Of a DNA stretch of 64,000 nt, positions 15,787 through 23,500 are shown one piece after another; position 1 is the first letter of the stretch; the number at the start of each line of letters is the position of its first letter. This DNA comes from Citrobacter braakii. Lineage in GTDB: Bacteria; Pseudomonadota; Gammaproteobacteria; Enterobacterales; Enterobacteriaceae. The notes beneath the pieces are model-generated. The model was not told where the DNA came from and did no database searches. It saw nothing but the letters and a program-made list of their open reading frames with translations. A program made the position numbers and the translations under genes. The DNA lies in the NCBI RefSeq assembly GCF_002075345.1, contig NZ_NAEW01000007.1:1-64000 (forward strand), read 5' to 3'.

Positions 15787-16874
15787 TGTGAACCGCCTTT
15801 AATCATTTTCCCCATCAGACGAAAGATACCGAGCCATAACATCGGACGAAACAGTAAACCGGGGACCAAAAACGGCAGACTGCTCCATCGGTAGCCAGCA
15901 GCCAGTCGAGACAGTCCATGTGAGCTACCCACTAACAACGCCAAAGCGATAATGGCCTGCCCCGCTGGCAACCCAGCCTTGAATGCCGTAGCAAGCACCT
16001 GACGCGGACGGGCATGCTCAAACAGCGAACACGATGCAACATAGTAGGGTTTGCGATCTTCGGGTAGAGAAGCGACGCCACTCCAGTGCAACATACGTAA
16101 TAGCTGCCCCATTAATATTCTGCAATGATTACTGGAAAGTGTTGCAGGCACTGCGTCAATGACTCCCGCTACTGCGTCTACCATATCGCGTCGGCGATGG
16201 CTTCGTTCCTCCGTGATTTTACCGGGCCTTCCTACCCGATAATAGTAACCGACTATGTCCATCAACATTATTTTTCCTTCGCTAAAAAGAACACGGTAAT
16301 GAGGAACCAAATCTTCAAATACTTTGCCATCACGAAAAAAGCCAACGTTGTGCAACCAAAAATTCCTCCGATAAACTCCGGTATTAATATTTGGCTCAAG
16401 ACCTAATAATTCAGGGGCCGCAATAAACGTAGTAACCCCATCATCACAATACTTGCGCGACTGAGAATAGCTCTTTTCATCATAGAAAGGAGACAGTGTC
16501 TGATTAATATCGTCATAAACCATACTGCGCCAAAAAACAGCATCAGCATGATTCCTTTCACCACGATCAATGGCCACCATTAGCGTTAATGCATTTAACC
16601 AGTCATCACTATCACAAAAAGCAATCCAGTCACCTCTTGCCAGACACACCCCTTTATTACGAGTAGCCGACAGTCCCTGATTGGGTTGCTTCAACAGAAG
16701 AACCTGTCCTGGAAATTTCGCCAACAAATCCGGCAAACACTTGAAACTATCATCGGTACTGCCGTCATCAATGACGATCAATTCAGCATTAGTCAGTAAT
16801 GATGAGGACAATGAAGCAAGCGTCATTTCTACCCAAGCAGCTGTGTTATAAACAGGAACGACGATGCTCACCAC
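15783..16874 (-). CDS. GT2 glycosyltransferase
   Basis: 363 residues as drawn, starting at GTG 16874 with the first beta strand (VSIVVPVYNTAAWVEMTLAS). ELIVIDDGSTDDSF binds nucleotide sugar, and WIAFCDSDDWLNALTL is the metal-binding DxD-like motif. The end has a possible membrane-associated helix (AIIALALLVGSS). A good ribosome-binding site (GAGAGGGA) lies about 55 bases upstream, in front of an in-frame CTG at 16919 that would add 15 residues. A rare CTG (or ATT) start is therefore possible and would explain the poor spacing of the GTG. The neighbouring GT2 gene overlaps its end by 4 bases. Confidence 0.8.
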   Translation of the reverse strand: MVSIVVPVYNTAAWVEMTLASLSSSLLTNAELIVIDDGSTDDSFKCLPDLLAKFPGQVLLLKQPNQGLSATRNKGVCLARGDWIAFCDSDDWLNALTLMVAIDRGERNHADAVFWRSMVYDDINQTLSPFYDEKSYSQSRKYCDDGVTTFIAAPELLGLEPNINTGVYRRNFWLHNVGFFRDGKVFEDLVPHYRVLFSEGKIMLMDIVGYYYRVGRPGKITEERSHRRRDMVDAVAGVIDAVPATLSSNHCRILMGQLLRMLHWSGVASLPEDRKPYYVASCSLFEHARPRQVLATAFKAGLPAGQAIIALALLVGSSHGLSRLAAGYRWSSLPFLVPGLLFRPMLWLGIFRLMGKMIKGGSQ

Positions 16875-16931
16875 CGGTATTTCTGCACTGCGAGTATCAA
16901 GAATAATGTCAGGTTTCAGGTTAATTCCCTC

Positions 16932-18746
16932 TCACTTAAAAATTAAATTCTGGTAGATGCTATACGCCCGGCGCAGCGCCCTCAGACGCCGTGAACCTCG
17001 TATACAATCCTGTATCTTCTGCCCTCCGATCCGAAACCACAGATGGCGATAAATGCGAATTAAACCATCCGATAACGTAAACCGAAGCTTGCCCATTGGA
17101 GTGCGGGGCGTTCTTAAATGCCTAAAATACTCGCGTCGAAGCGGATGACGACAGCCAGGAAGCCATGGCTTATCCGGGCCTGTAAAATGTAATATGACGG
17201 GTCCGGCCAGCGCTGCAACGTGCTCCAGGGCACTAAAAGAAGGTGTCAGGATGTCCGGCAAGTAACAACGCGTCTGGACGTTGTAAATTAAAGGCAGAGT
17301 ATGAATTTCTCCCTGATGCGCCAAATTCAGCACATCCTGATCCTGCAATCGAATAACTTGCTGAAAGCGGTAATAAATGGTCAGGTATTCTTTTAATGGA
17401 GACGGATAACGCGCTCTGAGTGCATCCAGGTTGATAAGGAGTACCCCAGCATTAATGTAAAGGCTCTCAATACCAAGCCTCTGCGCCTGATCTCTTCCGC
17501 CCTCATCCGCGCAGGCTCCCATTACTACATTTGCCGGCAAATCATACTGCCAGAGAGGAAGAAGGTTGCCGCATACCACCATATCCGCATCCAACCACAG
17601 CACTCGGGATACATCAGTAAGCAATTCCGCAAGCAATAGTCGATACCACGTTCGATGGCTAATATGGCGTCGGTTATTGGGGAGATACTCAAGAGAGTTA
17701 TGTGAAACCTGATGAAACTGAAAGCGGATGTTGTCACCCCTTTCGTTGGACAGGAGCGCTCTGCTTTTTTGAGATAATGTTTCATCGCACAGTAAATGGA
17801 TGATGAGTCTTTGTTTCGGATGTAGCCCTGTAATCAGCGATGACAAGAATGTATCGGCATGAACAACATAGGCGTCATCGACTGCGATAGCGACTTGTAT
17901 TGCCTCATCAATCAACTGGCTTCGATCTGGCTCTACGGGTTGAGAAGGCTTGAGGTATGCAGGAGAAACCCCTATTGCAACCCCTGTTTGCCCAATCCTC
18001 ATCTCTGGCCAACGCTGCTGAGCCGCAATGAGCCAGGCCTGCGTCAAACGCTCGGCAAGAAAGCCCCAAACTCGCTGCTGATAATGCGTGTAATGCTCAA
18101 GAGAGCGTTGTTGCGATTCCGGTAGTAATACTCCAAAAAGAAACGAACAGTAATCCTGAAAATAAGGATGTCGCATCACCACAAGATTACCCGTGACCAT
18201 CGAAGTTCGTGAAAGGCAGTCAATCAGAGGGAGATAGAAATCTGGCCAGTCTCGCTTCACTCTTTCAACTATGCTTTCCAGATCGGCACCATGATGTGCA
18301 CGATGATAATACTCTGCTACCGTCATTATCTGTTCAGGCAACCCAGGGGGATGTACCGGTAGCGCAGGAGCGGTCATAACATCATATGACTCCAGACACT
18401 CATTGACCTGTTTCTCCGTCCAGCCGAAATAATGGAGGGTATTTTCATCCAGTTTAGAGAATGTTCCGTTCAGGATCTTATTCTTACGAAACGTCAGCAT
18501 GCGCCGATAGTGCATCAGCCCATACCAGTCGGCATCGACATTTTTCCATATCCAGTAAAGGGCCGTAAGCTCACTCCAGAAGGGATTTTGAGACGAAATA
18601 TTGTCCCCTTCGTCGTCCCCCGCCGCGTAATCAAGACGAGTTGAAACAACAGATCGCCCTGCCTGAATGGGTGTAAAATAACGATTTCGAAAGTATGGTG
18701 CCGGGCGATGATGGCATACGAAAAAACGGACCACGGGTTCAGACAT
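16932..18746 (-). CDS. DUF4422-GT8 fusion glycosyltransferase
   Basis: 604 residues from ATG at 18746, which has GGGGGAGG in front and overlaps the upstream gene by 8 bases. Residues 1-245 are a DUF4422 glycosyltransferase-like domain (VRFFVCHHRPAPYFRNRYF, NPFWSELTALYWIWKN, DWYGLMHYRRML). Residues 280-560 are a GT8 domain (VAIAVDDAYVVHADTFLSS, SRVLWLDADMVVCGNL with DxD, INAGVLLINLDAL, HFTGPDKPW). GT8 enzymes are retaining galactosyl/glucosyltransferases; DUF4422 proteins are found in polysaccharide loci. Fusion in one chain suggests two consecutive sugar additions. It lies third in the glycan operon. Confidence 0.85.
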   Translation of the reverse strand: MSEPVVRFFVCHHRPAPYFRNRYFTPIQAGRSVVSTRLDYAAGDDEGDNISSQNPFWSELTALYWIWKNVDADWYGLMHYRRMLTFRKNKILNGTFSKLDENTLHYFGWTEKQVNECLESYDVMTAPALPVHPPGLPEQIMTVAEYYHRAHHGADLESIVERVKRDWPDFYLPLIDCLSRTSMVTGNLVVMRHPYFQDYCSFLFGVLLPESQQRSLEHYTHYQQRVWGFLAERLTQAWLIAAQQRWPEMRIGQTGVAIGVSPAYLKPSQPVEPDRSQLIDEAIQVAIAVDDAYVVHADTFLSSLITGLHPKQRLIIHLLCDETLSQKSRALLSNERGDNIRFQFHQVSHNSLEYLPNNRRHISHRTWYRLLLAELLTDVSRVLWLDADMVVCGNLLPLWQYDLPANVVMGACADEGGRDQAQRLGIESLYINAGVLLINLDALRARYPSPLKEYLTIYYRFQQVIRLQDQDVLNLAHQGEIHTLPLIYNVQTRCYLPDILTPSFSALEHVAALAGPVILHFTGPDKPWLPGCRHPLRREYFRHLRTPRTPMGKLRFTLSDGLIRIYRHLWFRIGGQKIQDCIRGSRRLRALRRAYSIYQNLIFK

Positions 18747-19620
18747 TATTTTCCTCCCCCGGACCAGCCAGACCGTCACGAAGCCCTATACCCCAGTGCC
18801 ATATATTGCGGAGTTTTTCAGGGCCGCTCATTGCGCCAGCCAATTGCCCAAGCACCCTCAACGCAGTGACATTGTTATTCCATGGAGCACCCGAACGGGT
18901 TCTTGATAGCCACAAAAGGTTTCGTGTTAATAACTTACGGCGCTCGGGAGAGACGCCGCTGCGGCTGTTAATATCATGTTGAAATCGTAGCGATGGACAC
19001 CACAGCATCCTGACACCTTGTTTTGCAAGCGCGGCTCCGGCGGCCAAATCGTCAAAATAAAGAAACAATCTTGTATCCAGTACATCCAGCAATTGCCGTA
19101 CGACTCTACGCTCAACGCAGCAACCCACAAACGTCAGCGTACAGACCGACGTTATATTGGGCTCTCGGGGCAGCCATCGCTCAGGGAAGAAAAGATAGCC
19201 CAACGATTGTCGTAAGGTTTGCGGCAAACGCTTAAACGGCATGTTCATTCGGCAAGGTTGATTGAGTGCATCTCGAACATGACTCAACCAAATATCGGCC
19301 TGAGGCTGCTTTGCCAGTTCACAAAGCCAATCCGGTGCAGGTTGCGCATCATCATCGTAAAGACAGACGTGCGTCCAACCCGTCACCGCCGTTAACGCTT
19401 CTAATCCTGCTGCAAAGCCACCCGCACCACCACGATTCTCAGGTTGATGCAATACAGTCAGCCTTAGCTCATCCAGGCTATCCAGCCATTCTTTGGTTCC
19501 ATCGGTGGAGGCGTTGTTAACCACCAGCACCTGGTCGAATGACATATTTAGCGTGTGGACCAGCGTCCTTTTCAGCATCGTTAACCTGTTAAAGGTCACA
19601 ATCAGCGCAGCCACTTTCAT
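18739..19620 (-). CDS. GT2 glycosyltransferase, galactofuranosyltransferase-like
   Basis: 293 residues. The GT2 fold is read from VAALIVTFNRLTMLKRTL, VLVVNNASTDGTKEWL, ENRGGAGGFAAGL and VCLYDDDAQPAPDWL (DDD metal motif). The ENRGGAGGF signature and the downstream FLYFDDLAAGAALAKQG and CPSLRFQHD fit the GlfT/WbbL-like group of GT2 enzymes. Its start overlaps the stop of the UDP-galactopyranose mutase gene by 4 bases, and together they suggest galactofuranose transfer. It overlaps the next gene by 8 bases. Donor specificity is inferred from the neighbour. Confidence 0.75.
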   Translation of the reverse strand: MKVAALIVTFNRLTMLKRTLVHTLNMSFDQVLVVNNASTDGTKEWLDSLDELRLTVLHQPENRGGAGGFAAGLEALTAVTGWTHVCLYDDDAQPAPDWLCELAKQPQADIWLSHVRDALNQPCRMNMPFKRLPQTLRQSLGYLFFPERWLPREPNITSVCTLTFVGCCVERRVVRQLLDVLDTRLFLYFDDLAAGAALAKQGVRMLWCPSLRFQHDINSRSGVSPERRKLLTRNLLWLSRTRSGAPWNNNVTALRVLGQLAGAMSGPEKLRNIWHWGIGLRDGLAGPGEENNV

Positions 19621-20295
19621 GCGTTAGCATCCGGCCAGGCCAAAAAGCGCTCACCTGCTGGGGTTGTTATAAAATGCTTCGCGATCGATATGGCCTGGCG
19701 TAGCGTAACGTCCATATCCATATAGCGATAAGTCCCTAATCGCCCGATAAATGTCACACCAGTAAGAGCCGAAGCACGTTCGCGGTAGTGAGTCAGCAGC
19801 CGTTCATCATCTGCCATTCGCAGCGGGTAATAAGGGATATCATTCTCTTTGGCCTCCCGAGGGATTTCCCTGACTAAAAGCGTTTGTTGATGCTGCTCCC
19901 AGGGACTCAGACGCGCATGGTCAGTAATGCGCGTCCAGGGAACAGATTTATCAGCATAATTCATGACGGCACACCCCTGAGCGTCAGCCGTTGCAGCCTC
20001 CCGAATAAAATCCAACGTCCTCCAGCGCAAGCGACCCGCATCATGATTAAACCAGGCATCAAGTGGACCGGACCAGAAAACATGTCCTTTCTCCATCAAC
20101 TCACGTGCAATTTCTGCCGTCACAGTGACGTCAGTCTGCACCTTAATATTGGGGTGTTGCAGCATAGATTGAACCATCGCGGTATACCCGTCCTGTGGCA
20201 TACCCTGAAAACGGCTATCAAAATAGCCATCTGTATAGTCAAACCTGAATGGAAGGCGCTTGAGAATAGAAGCCGGAAGCTGCGTATCCTGGCGC
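19617..20295 (-). pseudogene. glf: UDP-galactopyranose mutase, 5'-truncated
   Basis: The C-terminal part of Glf is clear from about 20290 down to 19617: LPASILKRLPFRFDYTDGYF, SRFQGMPQDGYTAMV, VFWSGPLDAWFNHDAGRLRW, VMNYADKSVPWTRITDHARL, and FIGRLGTYRYMDMD near the end. The whole N-terminal FAD-binding Rossmann region (about 150-160 residues of a roughly 370-380-residue enzyme) is absent. The frame continues upstream only into antisense sequence of another gene. Without the FAD domain it cannot convert UDP-galactopyranose to UDP-galactofuranose. It was the first gene of the glycan operon, so the operon promoter was probably lost with it. Confidence 0.85.
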
Positions 20296-20723
20296 TGGCG
20301 GTAACATCCCATCCTGATCTGGATGATACGCCGCTGTATGATGAAAATGGCGATGGTAACCGCAACAATGATGGCGATCTGTGGCATACCCACTGGGTGG
20401 TGCTGAAGCCTAACGAGGTCTGCGGGCCTGGCGCACTGGCCGTAGTTGATATTCCTGAGGGACAAAAACCCCGGCTGCCAAAAACCTGGCCTGGCTTGCC
20501 GGTACTGTTGGACAGTCCGGGCTGGAATCCTACGCTGACAGGTGAAACTGTAGAAGTGAAAGTTCCTTTCGATAATATTGGCGTGGTCACTGCCAGCCAG
20601 TTTGATGGTGTAACTGCCGGGCTACGAGTTAATGCCTCCGTTCATGCGCCGCTACTTTGCGTCGAGGATGTATTTAAAGTGGCCTCTGGCAAGCTGACGC
20701 TGCCGGGGAAAGTAAACCAGTAA
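20290..20723 (+). pseudogene. 3' part of an unknown plus-strand gene, 5' end lost at the glf junction
   Basis: From about 20290 the plus strand encodes about 140 residues ending GKLTLPGKVNQ. It includes HPDLDDTPLYDENGDGN, DLWHTHWVVLKPNEVCGPGA and VPFDNIGVVTASQFDGVTAG. The codon pattern is normal for the chromosome. I do not recognise the family. The acidic/Asn-rich DENGDGNRNNDGD segment could bind calcium. The true start must have lain further left and is replaced by glf sequence. A hairpin and then a thioredoxin-fold gene follow on the same strand, suggesting a former operon. Confidence 0.65.
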
Positions 20724-20731
20724 CGGAAATT

Positions 20732-20753
20732 AACCCGCACCACAGTGCGGGTT
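20732..20753 (+). terminator. Intercistronic hairpin between the truncated gene and the thioredoxin-fold gene
   Basis: A perfect 9-bp stem (AACCCGCAC / GTGCGGGTT) with a CACA loop lies 8 bases after the stop codon. It is not followed by a T run, so it may be an attenuator or RNA-processing structure rather than a full terminator. Confidence 0.45.
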
Positions 20754-20764
20754 CTGGAGTTAAC

Positions 20765-21304
20765 ATGAATATCATTCGTCATCCGCGAGCACCAGCATTG
20801 ACAATTGAACGCTGGTTTAATACGTCACAGCCGATAACCCTGGAATCATTACGCGGCAAGGTCGTGGTAATGGAATCATTTCAGATGCTGTGTCCTGGCT
20901 GTGTTTCCCATGGACTGCCGCAGGTTTCACGTGTGTATGCCACTTTTCCACCGGATAAAGTGGCCGTTATTGGCCTACATACGGTTTTTGAGCATCATGA
21001 GGTAATGACCGCACAGGCACTGGAAACCTTTCTATCAGAATACCGCATCCCTTTCCCCGTCGGGGTGGATATGCCGTCTCCTGACAATGATGTCCCCCAG
21101 ACCATGCTGTCCTACGCTATGCGCGGTACACCTACGTTGACGTTAATTGATCAGCAGGGATACCTACGCCAGCAATATTTTGGTCAGGTAGACGACCTCG
21201 CGCTGGGAGCAGAAATCGGGGCGTTATTGAATGAGTCGTTGTCTGTTTCCGAGGACGCGTCTATGGCATCAGGGTGCAGTGATGGGCAGTGTGCCACTAC
21301 ATAA
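20765..21304 (+). CDS. Thioredoxin-fold (AhpC/TSA-TlpA-like) protein
   Basis: 179 residues, no signal peptide, so probably cytoplasmic. A thioredoxin-like CPGC motif (Cys43, Cys46) occurs in VVMESFQMLCPGCVSHGLP, followed by the cis-proline region RGTPTLTLIDQQGYLRQQYF. The extreme C-terminus has a further pair, SGCSDGQCATT, which could relay electrons or bind metal. GAGTTAAC precedes the ATG. Domain layout fits redoxin-family thiol reductases; substrate unknown. It sits just inside the conserved chromosome, convergent with gss. Confidence 0.7.
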   Translation: MNIIRHPRAPALTIERWFNTSQPITLESLRGKVVVMESFQMLCPGCVSHGLPQVSRVYATFPPDKVAVIGLHTVFEHHEVMTAQALETFLSEYRIPFPVGVDMPSPDNDVPQTMLSYAMRGTPTLTLIDQQGYLRQQYFGQVDDLALGAEIGALLNESLSVSEDASMASGCSDGQCATT

Positions 21305-21484
21305 TGAGATACTGGATATGGCGGAGAGTTTTTTCCTGCCCGTGGGAAGGGTGAAACATTATCCCCGGGCAGTGAAAAAGAAACCGCAACGCTAGGCATT
21401 ACGGTTTCCATCAAAAGCTAAACTGACAAGCATTAGGAGATATACTCCGGCTTTTCGCATTTCAATCAAGCACTCGCAAAAAGA

Positions 21485-23347
21485 TTACTCTTCCTTCACT
21501 ACAATCAGCGGCTCGATATCGCTCTCTTTTTTAATCACCAGCGACTCATCGCCGCGCAGGCAGGTCCCCCCATAGTTACCGCCTACGGTGAAGGTACAAA
21601 CCTGAATATATTTACCAGCAATTTTTGGCAGACACCAAAGCTGCTGATAAATGTTCTTCTGCTCGGCAAACTTACCGCTGGTTTTATCCAGTAACTCTTC
21701 CTGATGGCTCACCAGATCGATGTTGCTGCCACAACGTCCTGCAATAGGTTTCACTGCATAACCGGTTTGCGCCAGCTCTTCATTAACAGTGAAATCAGTA
21801 TCAAGCAGATAGCGGTGGTGTGGGAACAGTTGCCACAGGATCGGCAGAATCGCTTTATTACCAGGGATCACCGTCCACAGAGGTTCAAAGACCAGCACTT
21901 CCGGGCGCAGCAACACGTCGATTAAACGCACTTCCTGATTCGTATGCCCGGTACGAATTGGTACCGCGGCGTACTCCGTTTCACTGACCTCTCGCACCTG
22001 CTCAATCGCGGTTTCCCACGCCCAGGTTTTCCAGACGCAGTTCACCAGACGACCGTCCCCGTCAATCAGCTGACCGGCGTCATCCCAACGTAGCTCATCG
22101 AGGCCACGCAGAATTTTACTGTCAAACCCGGCCTGACGTAGCGCCTGCTGCATAAACTGAGCGTGGTAGTTTTCCTCTATATCTTTATCCTGCATGATGT
22201 GGACAAAAGGACGCGCGCGGCTGTGCTTCCAGGCCCCCGCCAGTTCGTTGATCAATCCTTCAGCTGGGTTGTGTCCCTGTCCTGTATAGCCCTGCTCGGC
22301 CCATCTTTCGAGGATCAAACCAGCTTCGGTATGGCACGATGCGGAATCGGCGTTGTACTCATACACCTTCAGTCCGCGTTCATCCATACAGAAATCCATA
22401 CGTCCTGTAATCATATGATGCCGACGACGCTGCCAGGAAAGGCGCAGACGCGGCCAGAGGATTTTCGGGATATCGAACAGCGCCAGCAGGTTGTCATCTT
22501 TCAGCACTTTGTCGGTCGCGTGCAGATACATCAGGTGCAGCTCGTTGGTGGCTTTGATCAGCTCCTGCTCTGCACTCTCGGTAATAGTGAAGTACTGATG
22601 CGGATCCTGATTAATAACGTGGCCGTTCGCCAGCACGTAGGCTTTCTGCAGCGGATCCTGTTCATCAAGCCATTTACCGTCAAACTGCCCGTTATCTTCC
22701 AGTCGCGCGCCGCCAATTCTCAACGAGTCGTTGGCGATCTCCGGCTGCGGCAGGCTGTCACGGGTATCATCGGTCTGGATCATCCAGCCAAGGATGGTGG
22801 TGTCGTCAAAGGTATCACGCAGGGTGTAACAACCGTTTTCAACCACCATCTCCAGTTCGCGGGTCCACTGCTGTCCGGGAGGCAACGGCGTATGGAGCAC
22901 GTTCTGTTCGGCAATACGGATTTTGTTTTCCAGCAACTGGGTGACGACCGCCACATGGCCGGTATCGTTAAACTCACCGCCTTTTTGCCAGATAAGCAGA
23001 GCACCGGCTACCGGCGCGCGGGGTGAACCATTCGGAAATGCCTGTAACGGCAGGATATTGTCATTCACCACTTCGCGCAGAAAGCGTAAGGAAAAGATCT
23101 CCCAGGCCATGCCTACATCGGTGAAGACCACGCCATAATTAAGGAAGAGAAAGCGGCGTGCGAACTCTACGCACTGCCATTTGTGGCCCATGTATTCGTC
23201 GTCGATATAGCTGCGAAATGCCGCATCATCGTCGTAGTCCCGTGGGTCGAGGGAGCTGTAATCTGAAGAGTAGATTGCTACGCCGCCTGGGGCGTAGCCC
23301 AATAATGTCCCGAATGGGGCATCCTGACTGGTCGTTCCTTTGCTCAT
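21485..23347 (-). CDS. gss: Bifunctional glutathionylspermidine synthetase/amidase
   Basis: 620 residues from ATG at 23347, preceded by GAGGTAAGG; a longer open frame upstream is not supported by the known protein. The N-terminal CHAP-type amidase domain (1-200) has the catalytic Cys59 in GHKWQCVEFARR and His in NDTGHVAVVTQ. The C-terminal ATP-grasp synthetase (205-620) has MDFCMDERGLKVYEYNADSA and the terminal KPIAGRCGSNIDL and GGNYGGTCLRGDESLV. It makes and hydrolyses glutathionylspermidine in the cytoplasm, linking polyamine and thiol homeostasis. Length and sequence match E. coli Gss closely. Transcribed on its own from the region downstream of the molybdopterin oxidoreductase gene. Confidence 0.95.
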   Translation of the reverse strand: MSKGTTSQDAPFGTLLGYAPGGVAIYSSDYSSLDPRDYDDDAAFRSYIDDEYMGHKWQCVEFARRFLFLNYGVVFTDVGMAWEIFSLRFLREVVNDNILPLQAFPNGSPRAPVAGALLIWQKGGEFNDTGHVAVVTQLLENKIRIAEQNVLHTPLPPGQQWTRELEMVVENGCYTLRDTFDDTTILGWMIQTDDTRDSLPQPEIANDSLRIGGARLEDNGQFDGKWLDEQDPLQKAYVLANGHVINQDPHQYFTITESAEQELIKATNELHLMYLHATDKVLKDDNLLALFDIPKILWPRLRLSWQRRRHHMITGRMDFCMDERGLKVYEYNADSASCHTEAGLILERWAEQGYTGQGHNPAEGLINELAGAWKHSRARPFVHIMQDKDIEENYHAQFMQQALRQAGFDSKILRGLDELRWDDAGQLIDGDGRLVNCVWKTWAWETAIEQVREVSETEYAAVPIRTGHTNQEVRLIDVLLRPEVLVFEPLWTVIPGNKAILPILWQLFPHHRYLLDTDFTVNEELAQTGYAVKPIAGRCGSNIDLVSHQEELLDKTSGKFAEQKNIYQQLWCLPKIAGKYIQVCTFTVGGNYGGTCLRGDESLVIKKESDIEPLIVVKEE

Positions 23348-23500
23348 GCACCTTACCTCAAAACAATACAGCCTGAGCAGGTTGGCGTGAATTTTTCGCT
23401 CTGATTGCCTGCTCTGCGACACTAACCGGACAGAGGTCAACATCATCATACACCTCAACGCAGCGGCTGGCGCTCAGAGGCGAAAAATTCACAGCAGGAA

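Noticed and set aside
22163..23026. A 287-codon plus-strand open frame opposite gss
   Set aside because: Antisense to a well-matched gss coding sequence; no ribosome-binding site or known family.
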